A stretch of 64,000 nucleotides of DNA from Cellulosimicrobium arenosum (GTDB lineage: Bacteria; Actinomycetota; Actinomycetes; Actinomycetales; Cellulomonadaceae): assembly GCF_014837295.1 (NCBI RefSeq), contig NZ_JACYHB010000004.1, positions 186,001 through 250,000 of the forward strand, read 5' to 3'. Positions 9,728 through 17,799 of the stretch are shown here, piece by piece (position 1 is the first letter of the stretch; every line of letters begins with the position of its first letter). Position numbers and translations under genes: made by a program. Below the pieces are notes generated by a model. The model saw only the letters and a list, made by a program, of their open reading frames with translations, did not search any database and was not told the DNA's origin.

Positions 9728-9937
9728 TCAGCGGTCGTCGGACCACTCGTTGTAGCGCTGGTCCAGGCTCTCGAGCTCGTCGGCAGACTCCCCGCCATGG
9801 CGAGAGTCGGTGACGACATCCGTGTGGCTGTGACCGGTGAGCTCTTGTTCGAGCGCACTGTAGTTCGTCTCGGGGCTGTAGTACTTCAGCGCTCGAGCGA
9901 CCTTGGTCTGCTTTGCCTTCTGACGGCCGCGGCCCAT
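9728..9937 (-). CDS. DUF3073 family protein
   Basis: This 69-aa protein has the DUF3073 signature MGRGRQKAKQTKVARALKYY and an acidic tail. It is a small actinobacterial protein of unknown function, always found near purM and bldC. The basic N-terminus suggests nucleic-acid or ribosome contact, but that is speculation. ATG 9937 (minus strand) is preceded by a GAGGGGG Shine-Dalgarno. An in-frame extension upstream is possible but lacks family similarity. Confidence 0.9.
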   Translation of the reverse strand: MGRGRQKAKQTKVARALKYYSPETNYSALEQELTGHSHTDVVTDSRHGGESADELESLDQRYNEWSDDR

Positions 9938-10297
9938 GGCTCCGACCCCCTCAACGTAGAAGCGGGGCGGCACCGTGCTCAGACGTGCGGCCCCGGGGTG
10001 TAATTTCGTCTGTTCAGAGTCCAACGGTACATGCTCCCGGGGCATTCCCTCTACTCAGACGGTGCTGCGCACGTCACTGTCACCACTCGTCGGGCGCGTC
10101 GCACGCGCGGGGGCGGAGCAACGGGCCGTATGCCGCACGGAGCCCTTTAGGCTCTTTGGGCTCATAGGGTCCCTAGTTCACCCGTCCGTCAAGTCGCCTG
10201 AAAACCACATCCTGCGACAATGGAGTGGCTGGTGGTGCGCTGCCGAAGTGATCCGGGAACGAAGCCGGACCGGTGCACGCCAGGGGGAGGTGCCGTG
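9938..10297. other. Divergent intergenic region, DUF3073 gene / bldC
   Basis: This 360-bp gene-free stretch is noticeably less GC-rich than its surroundings. I see an imperfect inverted repeat GAGCCC...GGGCTC at 10140-10163 and a single GTTCACCCGTC (10176-10186) that resembles one PHO half-site. The long bldC leader probably carries its promoter(s). No RNA family was recognised. Confidence 0.5.
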
Positions 10298-10513
10298 GTG
10301 TCCATGCATGGAGAGTCCGAGGTGCTGCTCACACCTGCCGAGGTCGCCAGTCTGTTTCGCGTCGACCCGAAGACCGTGACGCGGTGGGCGAAGGCGGGAA
10401 AGCTGTCGTCCATCCGTACGCTCGGCGGGCATCGCCGGTACCGCGAGTCCGAGGTCCGCGCACTGCTCGGAGCCGCCAGCGAGCCGGCGGACCGGCCCGA
10501 CAGCGCGACGTAG
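10298..10513 (+). CDS. bldC: BldC-type MerR-like DNA-binding protein
   Basis: This 71-aa protein consists almost entirely of a winged-helix domain: LLTPAEVASLFRVDPKTVTR, then WAKAGKLSSIRTLGGHRRYR. This is the highly conserved BldC sequence. In Streptomyces, BldC binds cooperatively to direct repeats and controls vegetative growth versus development. In this non-sporulating relative the role is unknown. GTG 10298 (or GTG 10295) follows a strong GGGGGAGG. ATG 10304 is another possible start. Confidence 0.93.
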   Translation: MSMHGESEVLLTPAEVASLFRVDPKTVTRWAKAGKLSSIRTLGGHRRYRESEVRALLGAASEPADRPDSAT

Positions 10514-10586
10514 GACCGCCCCGGGACCCCGGCGCCGTCCGGGATTCCGAGGCGTTTCTCCGCTCAGGCTCGGCGCTCGGGCACGG

Positions 10587-10889
10587 TCATGAGCGACGTC
10601 CGAGGACTGTCGCGGCCACGACCGCCAGCCCCGCCGCGGCGCCGAGCAGGAGGATCTTCACGTTGCGCGACCTCGCCGGGTCCTCGTCCGGCATCCCCCC
10701 GCCCGTGAACAGAGACCCGGTGTCCGTGGCGGCCTGCTTGGCCTGCCGGGCGGCGTTCGACGCATGGACCCGTGGGTCCACACGTGTCGTCAGCTCGTCG
10801 AGGGTCTGTGCGAGCTCGGCACGCGTGCGGGAGATCTCCTGCTCGAGCTGCCGGCGGTCGGGCTTGGGCTCCGATGCGTTCGCGCTCAC
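10587..10889 (-). CDS. DUF3618 membrane protein
   Basis: This 100-aa protein has an N-terminal coiled-coil-like DUF3618 segment (RRQLEQEISRTRAELAQTLD, then ELTTRVDP), a linker, and one C-terminal transmembrane helix (KILLLGAAAGLAVVAATVLG). GTG 10889 overlaps the stop of the upstream holin-like gene by 4 bp (GTGA), so the two are translationally coupled. DUF3618 genes regularly follow this holin-like family. The function is unknown, perhaps envelope stress. Confidence 0.88.
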   Translation of the reverse strand: MSANASEPKPDRRQLEQEISRTRAELAQTLDELTTRVDPRVHASNAARQAKQAATDTGSLFTGGGMPDEDPARSRNVKILLLGAAAGLAVVAATVLGRRS

Positions 10890-11308
10890 GGGCGCAGTCC
10901 TTCCTTCACGACGCTGACGTCTTCCTTCACGCTCGAGACCGCGTCCGTCGGAACCGGCGGAACGCCTCGCTTGAGCTGCTTGATGCCGACGAACGCCAGC
11001 AGCGCTGCCAGGAGGACGATCACCGCGCCCACGGCGAGCGCGGCCAACCACACGGGCCACACCGTCGCGAGACCCTCGACGGCGGACTGGAAGAGGAACC
11101 CGATCCCGTAGAGGACGAGGACCCCGCCCACGACGAGCATCCCGATCCCGATACCTGCGTGCTTCGCCTTCGTCGTGAGCTCGTCCTTCGCGAGGGCGAT
11201 CTCGGAGCGCACGAGGCGCGTCGCCTGCTCCGAGAGGCGCTCGACGAGCTGTCCGACAGTCGGCTTCTGCTCCTCGGGCGGAATCCGCCCGTCGACCCAG
11301 TCGCTCAT
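10886..11308 (-). CDS. Phage-holin-like family membrane protein (Holin-X, DUF1469)
   Basis: This 140-aa protein has an amphipathic N-terminal part (TVGQLVERLSEQATRLVRSE) and two transmembrane helices (about residues 55-80 and 88-112). It belongs to the actinobacterial putative holin-X superfamily, a bacterial envelope protein family despite its name. ATG 11308 has a GGCGGAGG site. It is the first gene of a two-gene operon with the DUF3618 gene. The tRNA-Phe terminator lies about 125 bp upstream. Confidence 0.87.
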   Translation of the reverse strand: MSDWVDGRIPPEEQKPTVGQLVERLSEQATRLVRSEIALAKDELTTKAKHAGIGIGMLVVGGVLVLYGIGFLFQSAVEGLATVWPVWLAALAVGAVIVLLAALLAFVGIKQLKRGVPPVPTDAVSSVKEDVSVVKEGLRP

Positions 11309-11432
11309 GCCTCCGCCCTTCAGTCGGTGGTGCTGGTGACCACTCAACCGGTCCGCGGACCTGCCCGCAACTCCCGGGGCGGGCATCGTCGCAGCACAGC
11401 GGGTCGGGAGCCGGGAAGCGGCAGGCGCGACG

Positions 11433-11463
11433 AAGCCCCTCGCCCTGAGCGGGCGAGGGGCTT
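11433..11463 (-). terminator. Terminator of the tRNA cluster
   Basis: A 13-bp perfect stem (11433-11445 with 11451-11463) with a 5-nt loop lies 2 nt beyond the CCA end of tRNA-Phe. It is correctly placed to end the Glu-Asp-Phe transcript. Confidence 0.85.
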
Positions 11464-11464
11464 G

Positions 11465-11540
11465 TGGTGGCTCCGACCGGCGTCGATCCGGTGACCTTTC
11501 GATTTTCAGTCGAACGCTCTACCAACTGAGCTACAGAGCC
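11465..11540 (-). tRNA. tRNA-Phe (GAA)
   Basis: A 76-nt cloverleaf including an encoded CCA. The anticodon loop is CTGAAAA. The acceptor is GGCTCTG paired with CGGAGCC, with discriminator A. The T-loop reads ATCGACG instead of the usual TTCRANY form. Confidence 0.95.
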
Positions 11541-11595
11541 AGGACGCGAAAACCCGGGCGGCCGATGTCGACCGGCCCGGGCTTGTCGCCTCGCG

Positions 11596-11669
11596 CGACC
11601 CTGACGGGACTTGAACCCGCGACCTCCGCCGTGACAGGGCGGCGCGCTAACCAACTGCGCTACAGGGCC
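11596..11669 (-). tRNA. tRNA-Asp (GTC)
   Basis: A 74-nt cloverleaf. The anticodon loop is CTGTCAC, the acceptor is GGCCCTG/CAGGGTC with discriminator G, and the T-loop is TTCAAGT. CCA is not encoded. Confidence 0.96.
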
Positions 11670-11811
11670 TTGCTTCGTGAGCGGGACATACCTTATCACC
11701 GAGATTCCCCGGGGTCGTGCTGGCCCGCTCTCGAACCGTGAGGATCGTATCCCACCCGCGGCCCGATCCGTAAATCGGCTGGTGAGCACCGGCGGTGATG
11801 CGATCTGTGCG

Positions 11812-11884
11812 TACCCCCAACGGGATTCGAACCCGTGCTACCGCCGTGAAAGGGCGGGGTCCTAGGCCGCTAGACGATGGGGGC
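11812..11884 (-). tRNA. tRNA-Glu (TTC)
   Basis: A 73-nt cloverleaf. The anticodon loop is CTTTCAC, the acceptor is GCCCCCA/TGGGGGT with discriminator A, and CCA is not encoded. It is first in a Glu-Asp-Phe minus-strand array with a 142-nt spacer before tRNA-Asp. Confidence 0.95.
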
Positions 11885-11930
11885 CAAGGGCGACCGCAAG
11901 TGTACGCGACGGGTGCGGCAGGATGACAGC

Positions 11931-12293
11931 ATGGCGGATGCGGCGGAGATGACACGCGAGGAGTTCGAGGACGCGGTGCGCGACGGGTTGGACCTGGTCC
12001 CCGAGAACCTCGCAGCGCAGATGGACAACGTCGTCGTGCTCGTGGAGGACGACGCGCCAGCCGACGACCCGGAGCTCCTCGGCCTGTACGAGGGCGTGCC
12101 CCTGACGGAGCGCGACCTCATGTGGGCCGCCGGGTCGCTGCCCGACCGCATCACGATCTTCCGCAACCCGACGCTCGCGATCTGCGAGACCCGCGAGGAC
12201 GTGGTCGAGGAGGTCGCGATCACGGTGGTCCACGAGATCGCGCACCACTTCGGCATCGACGACGACCGCCTGCACGAGCTCGGCTGGGCCTGA
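11931..12293 (+). CDS. Zincin-like metallopeptidase family protein
   Basis: This 120-aa minimal zinc metallopeptidase-like protein has a zinc-binding motif H101-E102-I-A-H105 followed by HFGIDDDRLHELGW. It matches the short actinobacterial 'metallopeptidase family' (Zincin_1/DUF1025). The substrate is unknown. Start ATG 11931 is preceded by CAGGATG. An upstream in-frame ATG at 11877 lies in the tRNA-Glu gene and is unlikely. It is divergent from the tRNA array. Confidence 0.88.
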   Translation: MADAAEMTREEFEDAVRDGLDLVPENLAAQMDNVVVLVEDDAPADDPELLGLYEGVPLTERDLMWAAGSLPDRITIFRNPTLAICETREDVVEEVAITVVHEIAHHFGIDDDRLHELGWA

Positions 12294-12312
12294 GCGCTAC
12301 GGGCTGGTTTCC

Positions 12313-12347
12313 ATCGCTGCAGAGCGATAACATCGTTGCATGGCGAT
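12313..12347 (+). promoter_or_regulatory. Tandem ArsR-type operators over a leaderless promoter
   Basis: Two copies of ATCGY-N6-GCGAT occur 19 bp apart: ATCGC-TGCAGA-GCGAT (12313-12328) and ATCGT-TGCATG-GCGAT (12332-12347). Between them sits TAACAT (12328-12333), placed as a -10 box exactly 6 nt before ATG 12340, so the second copy covers the transcription and translation start. This is the expected geometry for autorepression by the adjacent ArsR protein. Confidence 0.6.
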
Positions 12348-12657
12348 GGAAATTGTGGACCACGACCACGACGCGGTGGCTCGGCTGCTGCACGCCCTCG
12401 CCGAGCCGAGCCGCCTCGCCCTCGTCCACCTCCTCACCGGCGACGAGCGCCGCGTCGTCGACCTCACGCGCGAGCTCGGGCTCGCGCAGTCCACCGTGTC
12501 GGCGCACCTGACGATGCTGCGCGACGCCGGGGTGGTCGCCGTCCGGCGCGAGGGCCGCTCGTCGTGGTATCGGCTGCTGCGTCCGGAGGTGGCCCACCTG
12601 CTCGCCGACGCGGAGCAGGTCGCCCTCGCCCCGCTCCCCGCCGAGGCGGCGTCGTGA
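12340..12657 (+). CDS. ArsR/SmtB-family metal-responsive repressor
   Basis: This 105-aa winged-helix regulator contains LLHALAEPSRLALVHLLTG, the recognition helix LAQSTVSAHLTMLRDAGVV, and RREGRSSWYRL for the wing. His residues in the N-terminus (DHDHD) and the position next to a cation efflux gene suggest a Zn/Co/Cd-type sensor that releases DNA on metal binding. The message appears leaderless (TAACAT 6 nt before ATG 12340). ATG 12346 is an alternative start. Its end overlaps the CDF gene by 4 bp. Confidence 0.9.
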   Translation: MAMEIVDHDHDAVARLLHALAEPSRLALVHLLTGDERRVVDLTRELGLAQSTVSAHLTMLRDAGVVAVRREGRSSWYRLLRPEVAHLLADAEQVALAPLPAEAAS

Positions 12658-13580
12658 GCGGGCACTCGCACGGCGGTCACCCCGCGCACGGCACGGCGAC
12701 GGGCGCGCACCGTCGCCGGCTCGCCGCAGTGCTGGTCATCACCCTGACGGTGATGGTCGGCGAGGCCGTCGGTGCGCTCGTCTCGGGTTCGCTCGCCCTC
12801 CTCGCGGACGCGGGGCACATGCTCACCGATGCGTCGGGCATCGCCCTCGCGCTCTTCGCGAGCTGGCTCGCGTCCCGCCCGACGACGACGCGACGCACCT
12901 TCGGCTGGCAGCGCGCCGAGATCCTCGCCGCGCTCGCGAACGCCCTGATCCTGTCCTTCGTCGCCGTCACGGTGATCGTCGAGGGCGTCGCGAGGGTCCG
13001 TACGCCGGCGCCGGAGATCCAGGCGGGCGTGATGATCGTCGTCGCGCTCGTGGGGCTCGCCGCCAACGCCGCCGGTCTGCGGCTGCTGTCCGCGGGCCAG
13101 GCCGAGAGCCTCAACGTGCGTGGTGCATACCTGGAGGTGCTGGGCGACCTCCTGGGCTCGGTGGCGGTCGTCGCGGCGGGCGTCGCCGTCGCGGCGGGCT
13201 TCCCGCGGGCCGACGGGATCGCCTCGGTCGCGATCGGGCTCATGATCCTGCCGCGAGCCGTCATGCTGCTGCGCGACGTCGCCCACGTCCTGCTCGAGGC
13301 GACGCCGCCCGGCGTGGACCTCGACGTGGTGCGCGAGCACATGGAACGGGTGCCGGGGGTCGTCGGCGTGCACGACCTCCACGCCTGGACGATCACGTCG
13401 GGGGTGCCGGTGATGTCGGCGCACGTCGAGGTGGAGCCGCAGCGCCTCGAGCGCGGGGAGGGTACGGACGTCCTGCGCCGGCTCAAGACCTGCCTCAGCG
13501 GCCACTTCGACGTGGACCACTGCACGTTCCAGATCGAGCCGCCCGACATGCGGCGGACGGAGACGTCGGCGCACCACTGA
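12654..13580 (+). CDS. CDF-family cation efflux transporter (CzcD/ZitB-like)
   Basis: This 308-aa cation diffusion facilitator is predicted to export Zn2+ or similar divalent ions by proton antiport. It has a His-rich N-terminus (GHSHGGHPAHG), six transmembrane helices, the HxxxD-type metal-site segments ALLADAGHMLTDASG and GAYLEVLGDLLGS, and a C-terminal cytoplasmic dimerisation domain from about residue 210 (HDLHAWTITSG). GTG 12654 overlaps the arsR stop (GTGA), so it is co-translated with its presumed repressor. Confidence 0.94.
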   Translation: MSGHSHGGHPAHGTATGAHRRRLAAVLVITLTVMVGEAVGALVSGSLALLADAGHMLTDASGIALALFASWLASRPTTTRRTFGWQRAEILAALANALILSFVAVTVIVEGVARVRTPAPEIQAGVMIVVALVGLAANAAGLRLLSAGQAESLNVRGAYLEVLGDLLGSVAVVAAGVAVAAGFPRADGIASVAIGLMILPRAVMLLRDVAHVLLEATPPGVDLDVVREHMERVPGVVGVHDLHAWTITSGVPVMSAHVEVEPQRLERGEGTDVLRRLKTCLSGHFDVDHCTFQIEPPDMRRTETSAHH

Positions 13581-13661
13581 GGCCCGAGCCGGTCGAGCCG
13601 GTCGAGGCGGTCGCGCCGGACGGCCCGGGGTCCGGCCAGGCGCCGCCGCTAGGCTGACCGC

Positions 13662-14657
13662 ATGACGATTCTGGTGACCGGCGGGGCGGGATACATCGGC
13701 GCGCACGTGGTGCGACTGCTGCAGGAGCGGGGCGAGAAGGTCGTCGTGGTCGACGACCTGAGCACGGGTCGGGCCGAGCGCGTCGGGGACGCGCAGCTCG
13801 TCGAGGTGGATGTCGCCGCGCCCGAGGCGGTGGACGTCCTCACGCGCGCGCTCTCGGAGAACGACGTGCGCGCCGTCGTGCACTTCGCCGCCCGCAAGCA
13901 GGTCGGTGAGTCGGTCGAGAAGCCCGCGTGGTACTACCAGCAGAACGTCGGCGGCTTCACCAACCTCGTGACGGCGATGCAGGCGGCCGGGGTGGACCGG
14001 CTCGTCTTCTCGTCCTCTGCCGCGACCTACGGCATGCCGTCGGTGTCGATGGTCGAGGAGAAGCTGCACGCCGAGCCGATCAACCCCTACGGCGAGACCA
14101 AGCTCGTGGGGGAGTGGCTCGGTCGCGCCGCGAACCGCGCGTGGGGGCTGCGGTTCGTCGCGCTGCGGTACTTCAACGTCGCGGGCGCGGGGTGGCCGGA
14201 GCTCGGCGACCCCGCCGTCCTGAACCTGGTGCCGATGGTGCTGGACCGGCTGGAGCGCGGGCAGCAGCCCACGATCTTCGGCGACGACTACCCGACCCCT
14301 GACGGCACGTGCATCCGTGACTACATCCACGTGCTCGACCTCGCCCAGGCGCACCTGGCGGCGCTCGAGTACCTCGACGTCGACGAGCGTCCGTTCGACG
14401 TCTTCAACGTCGGGACCGGCGAGGGCTCGTCCGTCCGGGAGGTCATCGACGAGATCGGCAAGGCGTCGGGGCTGGACGTGACCGCGGAGATCGAGCCGCG
14501 CCGAGCGGGGGACCCGCCCCAGCTCGTGGGCGACCCGCGGCGGATCAACGAGCTGTTCGGCTGGCACGCGTCGAACGGCCTCGAGGAGATCATCGCGTCG
14601 GCGTGGGAGGCCTGGCAGGCCGGGGCGCGCAGGATCGAGGTCCCCGCCCGGCGGTGA
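13662..14657 (+). CDS. galE: UDP-glucose 4-epimerase
   Basis: This 331-aa SDR-family epimerase interconverts UDP-glucose and UDP-galactose. It has the NAD-binding start TILVTGGAGYIGAHVVRLL, the SSAATYG segment, the YGETK catalytic Tyr/Lys motif (NPYGETKLVGE), and the RYFNVAGA segment. ATG 13662 lies exactly 6 nt after TAGGCT (13650-13655) with no Shine-Dalgarno, so a leaderless message is likely. It stands alone between the CDF gene and the carotenoid operon. Short 9-bp repeats (GCCGGTCGA) lie just upstream. Confidence 0.96.
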   Translation: MTILVTGGAGYIGAHVVRLLQERGEKVVVVDDLSTGRAERVGDAQLVEVDVAAPEAVDVLTRALSENDVRAVVHFAARKQVGESVEKPAWYYQQNVGGFTNLVTAMQAAGVDRLVFSSSAATYGMPSVSMVEEKLHAEPINPYGETKLVGEWLGRAANRAWGLRFVALRYFNVAGAGWPELGDPAVLNLVPMVLDRLERGQQPTIFGDDYPTPDGTCIRDYIHVLDLAQAHLAALEYLDVDERPFDVFNVGTGEGSSVREVIDEIGKASGLDVTAEIEPRRAGDPPQLVGDPRRINELFGWHASNGLEEIIASAWEAWQAGARRIEVPARR

Positions 14658-14694
14658 GTCGGCTCGTGCGCGCCCACGATCCGTGCGAGTATTG

Positions 14695-14714
14695 TTGCTC
14701 AGCATGCTGAGTAA
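14695..14714. promoter_or_regulatory. 20-bp palindrome upstream of the carotenoid operon
   Basis: TTGCTCAGCATGCTGAGTAA is palindromic except for one base pair. It lies 44 bp before the crtB start in an otherwise AT-enriched patch that also offers TATTGT as a -10-like hexamer. The size and symmetry fit a dimeric repressor such as a MarR-family CrtR, but no such regulator gene is adjacent. Confidence 0.55.
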
Positions 14715-14757
14715 TTGCTCCGGGTGACGTCCGGGGGCACGGAGATCGAGGTGGCGC

Positions 14758-15714
14758 GTGGACGGGGTGGACGAGGTGGACGAGTCGAGCGACCCGTCGG
14801 CGCGCCTCTACGACCGCACGGCCGAGCTGGCGAGCAGGGTCGTGCTGTCGGGCTACTCGACGTCGTTCGGCCTCGGCACGCGGCTCCTCGACCCCAGGAC
14901 GCGCACCGCGATCGAGGCCGTGTACGGTCTCGTCCGCGTCGCGGACGAGGTGGTCGACACCCGACGGGGCGACGGGGCGGGCGTCCTGCTGGACGAGCTC
15001 GAGCAGGAGACCGCACGTGCGCTGGACCGCGGCTGGTCCACGAACCTCGTCGTCCACTCGTTCGCCCGCACCGCGCGGCGCTGCGGTGTCGGGCACGCCG
15101 AGATCGACCCGTTCTTCGCCTCCATGCGCGCCGACCTCTCGGTGCAGGTGCACGACCGGGCGAGCTACGAGACCTACGTCTACGGGTCCGCAGAGGTCGT
15201 CGGCCTCATGTGCCTCGCCGTGTTCCTCAACGCACGGCGCACGGCGCGCGAGCCGCTGCGGACCGCCGACGAGCGCACGACCCACGGTGCACGCGCACTC
15301 GGCGCAGCGTTCCAGAAGATCAACTTCCTGCGCGACCTGCGCACGGACTACGGCGAGCTCGGCCGCTGCTACCTGCCGGGAGTCGACCCCGAGCGGCTCG
15401 AGCGCAAGGACGTCGAGGCGGTCCTCACCGAGGTGCGCGCCGACCTGGACGCCGCGCGCGCCGCGCTCCCCGGCCTCCCCGTCCGCCCGCGCCTGGCGGT
15501 GCGGTCCACGCTCGAGGTCTACGAGAACCTGCTCGGCCGGCTGGGACGGATCGGGCTCACCTCTCCGCAGGAGCTGCTCGACCGGCGGGTCCGTGTCCCC
15601 GACCCCCTCAAGCTCGCGCTCGCCGCACGGGCCGTCGCGCGTCAGGTCTCGCAGTCCGCGGTCGACGCCGGCCGCTCCCGCGCGGCCCACGGCCGACCGC
15701 GGGCGGGCGGGTGA
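14758..15714 (+). CDS. crtB: Phytoene synthase
   Basis: This 318-aa trans-isoprenyl diphosphate synthase-fold enzyme joins two GGPP molecules into phytoene. It has the first Asp-rich motif as RVADEVVDTRRGD and the second region as NFLRDLRTDYGELGRCYLP. Start GTG 14758 is weakly supported by an upstream GAGG. A nearby GTG at 14751 is in another frame. It is first in a five-gene operon; the next gene overlaps by 4 bp. GGPP synthase (crtE) is not in this window and must be supplied elsewhere. Confidence 0.95.
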   Translation: MDGVDEVDESSDPSARLYDRTAELASRVVLSGYSTSFGLGTRLLDPRTRTAIEAVYGLVRVADEVVDTRRGDGAGVLLDELEQETARALDRGWSTNLVVHSFARTARRCGVGHAEIDPFFASMRADLSVQVHDRASYETYVYGSAEVVGLMCLAVFLNARRTAREPLRTADERTTHGARALGAAFQKINFLRDLRTDYGELGRCYLPGVDPERLERKDVEAVLTEVRADLDAARAALPGLPVRPRLAVRSTLEVYENLLGRLGRIGLTSPQELLDRRVRVPDPLKLALAARAVARQVSQSAVDAGRSRAAHGRPRAGG

Positions 15715-17393
15715 CGGCGACGCGCGCAGTCGTCGTCGGTGGGGGGATCGCCGGGCTCGGGACGGCGGCGCTGCTCGCGCGGGGCGGCGCGCGGGTCACG
15801 CTGCTCGACCGCCACGAGCGCGTCGGCGGCCGGGCGGGCACGGTGGAGATCGACGGCTTCCGGTTCGACACCGGGCCCTCGTGGTACTTCATGCCCGAGG
15901 TGTTCGAGCACTTCTTCGCGCTGCTCGGCGAGCGCGTCGAGGACCACCTCGACCTCGTCGCCCTGGACCCGGCCTACCGGGTGTTCTTCGAGCCCGACGG
16001 GGGCCCGCAGGCACTGTCCGACACCGCCGAGATGCTCGAGGTCACCGCGCGGCGCGCGTCGAACCGGTCCCGGTTCGACGCGATCGAGCCGGGCGCGGGC
16101 GACCGGATCGACGCCTACGCCGACGACGCGAGCGAGGCGTACCGGCTCGCGCTCGACCACTTCCTCTACACGACCTTCGAGCGGCCCGACCGGGCGATCG
16201 ACGCTGCGGTGCTGCGCCGACTGCCCCGGCTGGCGGGCCTGCTGCGCCGCACCCTCGCGGAGCGAGCCGCCGGCACGGTCCAGGACGAGCGGCTGCGCCA
16301 GGTGCTCGGGTACCACGCGGTCTTCCTCGGGTCCTCGCCCTACCGCGCGCCCGCGCTCTACTCCCTCATGAGCCACCTCGACCTCGTCGACGGCGTGCGC
16401 TACCCGCGCGGCGGCATGTACACGCTCATCGAGGCGATCGAGCGGCTCGCGCGGGCCGAGGGCGTGGAGATCCGGACCGGGTGCGAGGTCGAGCAGGTCG
16501 TCGTCGAGCCCGGTGCCCGACGCCGCGGGCGCGCCACCGGCGTCCGGCTCGCCTCGGGGGAGGTGGTCCCCGCCGACGTGGTCGTCAGCGCGGCCGACCT
16601 CCACCACACCGACACCCGCCTGCTCGCGCCCGAGTGGTCCGCCCGGACGCAGGAGTGGTGGGACGACCACGACCCGGGCATCTCCGCGCTGCTCGTGCTC
16701 GCGGGCGTGCGGGGCGAGCTCCCCGAGCTCGCGCACCACTCCTTGTTCTTCACACGCGACTGGCCGGACAACTTCGAGGCGATCCTCGGGGACGCGTCTG
16801 CCGGTGGCGCCCGGACGAGCCGTCTGCGCATCCCCGAGCCCGCCTCCCTGTACGTGTCACGCACGTCCGCGACGGACGGGGCGTCGTCGGACAGTCCTGC
16901 CGCGCCACCCGGCCACGAGAACCTGTTCCTCCTCGTCCCCTTCCCCGCCGACCCCGCGCTCGGCGCCGACGAGCCGTCCCGGCAGGCCCTGGAAGGGCTC
17001 GCCGACCGGTACGTCGCGCAGGTGGGGCGGTGGGCCGGGATCGACGATCTCCCCGGCCGGGTCGTCACGCGACGCGTCCTCGGTCCCGCGCACTTCGCCG
17101 AGGAGCTCTCCGCGTGGCGCGGCGGGGCGCTGGGCATGGAGCACACGTTGCGTCAGTCCGCGCTGTGGCGACCCGGCAACGTCTCCCCGCGCGTCGACGG
17201 GCTCTACCACGCCGGAGGTGGCACCATCCCCGGCGTGGGACTCCCGATGTGCCTCATCAGTGCCGAGCTCGTGGCCAAGCGCCTCCTGGGCGAGACGTCG
17301 TCGCGCCCGCTGCCGACCCCGCTGCGGCCCGGCTACCTCAGCGCGAGCCGCCGGCCCGAGCGGTTGGGCACCCCGACCGCGGAGCGCCGGTGA
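15711..17393 (+). CDS. crtI: Phytoene desaturase
   Basis: This 560-aa FAD enzyme desaturates phytoene to lycopene. It has the dinucleotide-binding start AVVVGGGIAGLGTAALLARG, then GGRAGTVEIDGFRFDTGPSW, and the C-terminal GLYHAGGGTIPGVGLPMCL block of the CrtI family. GTG 15711 overlaps the crtB stop (GTGA). The protein is slightly longer than many bacterial CrtI proteins because of a Ser/Ala-rich insertion around residues 375-405. It is followed after 7 bp by the first lycopene cyclase subunit gene. Confidence 0.95.
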   Translation: MTATRAVVVGGGIAGLGTAALLARGGARVTLLDRHERVGGRAGTVEIDGFRFDTGPSWYFMPEVFEHFFALLGERVEDHLDLVALDPAYRVFFEPDGGPQALSDTAEMLEVTARRASNRSRFDAIEPGAGDRIDAYADDASEAYRLALDHFLYTTFERPDRAIDAAVLRRLPRLAGLLRRTLAERAAGTVQDERLRQVLGYHAVFLGSSPYRAPALYSLMSHLDLVDGVRYPRGGMYTLIEAIERLARAEGVEIRTGCEVEQVVVEPGARRRGRATGVRLASGEVVPADVVVSAADLHHTDTRLLAPEWSARTQEWWDDHDPGISALLVLAGVRGELPELAHHSLFFTRDWPDNFEAILGDASAGGARTSRLRIPEPASLYVSRTSATDGASSDSPAAPPGHENLFLLVPFPADPALGADEPSRQALEGLADRYVAQVGRWAGIDDLPGRVVTRRVLGPAHFAEELSAWRGGALGMEHTLRQSALWRPGNVSPRVDGLYHAGGGTIPGVGLPMCLISAELVAKRLLGETSSRPLPTPLRPGYLSASRRPERLGTPTAERR

Positions 17394-17400
17394 GCGACGC

Positions 17401-17799
17401 ATGACGGGACTCGTCTACCTCGGCGCGCTCATCGTGTCGATCGGGGGCATGGCCGTGATCGACCGGCGCTGGCGCCTCGCGTTCTGGCACGATGCCCGCC
17501 GAGCGGGCCTCACCGTCGGGATCGGGGTCGTCGGCTTCCTGGTGTGGGACGTCGCCGGGCTCGTGCTCGGGATCTTCGCGCGCGGCGAGAGCCCGTGGAT
17601 GACCGGGCTCCTCGTCGCGCCGGACCTGCCGATCGAGGAGGTCTTCTTCCTCACCCTGCTCTGCTACGTCGCGCTCGTCGTCTGGCGGCTGCTCGATCGG
17701 GTCCTGTCGGACCGGCGGGAACGGCAGGCAGGACAGGCAGGGCAGGCAGGGCAGGCGCAACCGGGTGGCGCCCCGTCGGACGAGAGGGGCGGCGCGTGA
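17401..17799 (+). CDS. crtYe: Lycopene epsilon-cyclase subunit, CrtYe-like
   Basis: This 132-aa membrane protein has three predicted helices and the heterodimeric lycopene cyclase signature PDLPIEEVFFLTLLCYVALV. With CrtYf it forms the cyclase that makes epsilon- or gamma-rings on C50 flavuxanthin-type intermediates. The C-terminus ends in a Q-A-G repeat encoded by a 9-bp tandem repeat (about 17728-17757), which may vary in copy number. ATG 17401 is 7 bp after crtI. The stop overlaps crtYf by 4 bp. Confidence 0.9.
   Translation: MTGLVYLGALIVSIGGMAVIDRRWRLAFWHDARRAGLTVGIGVVGFLVWDVAGLVLGIFARGESPWMTGLLVAPDLPIEEVFFLTLLCYVALVVWRLLDRVLSDRRERQAGQAGQAGQAQPGGAPSDERGGA

Noticed and set aside
10176-10186. 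GTTCACCCGTC near bldC as a PHO box
   Set aside because: Only one half-site; no second repeat at 11-bp phasing.
17725-17760. Direct repeats in crtYe as a CRISPR or mobile-element trace
   Set aside because: They are an in-frame 9-bp coding repeat (Gln-Ala-Gly), not spacer-repeat units.
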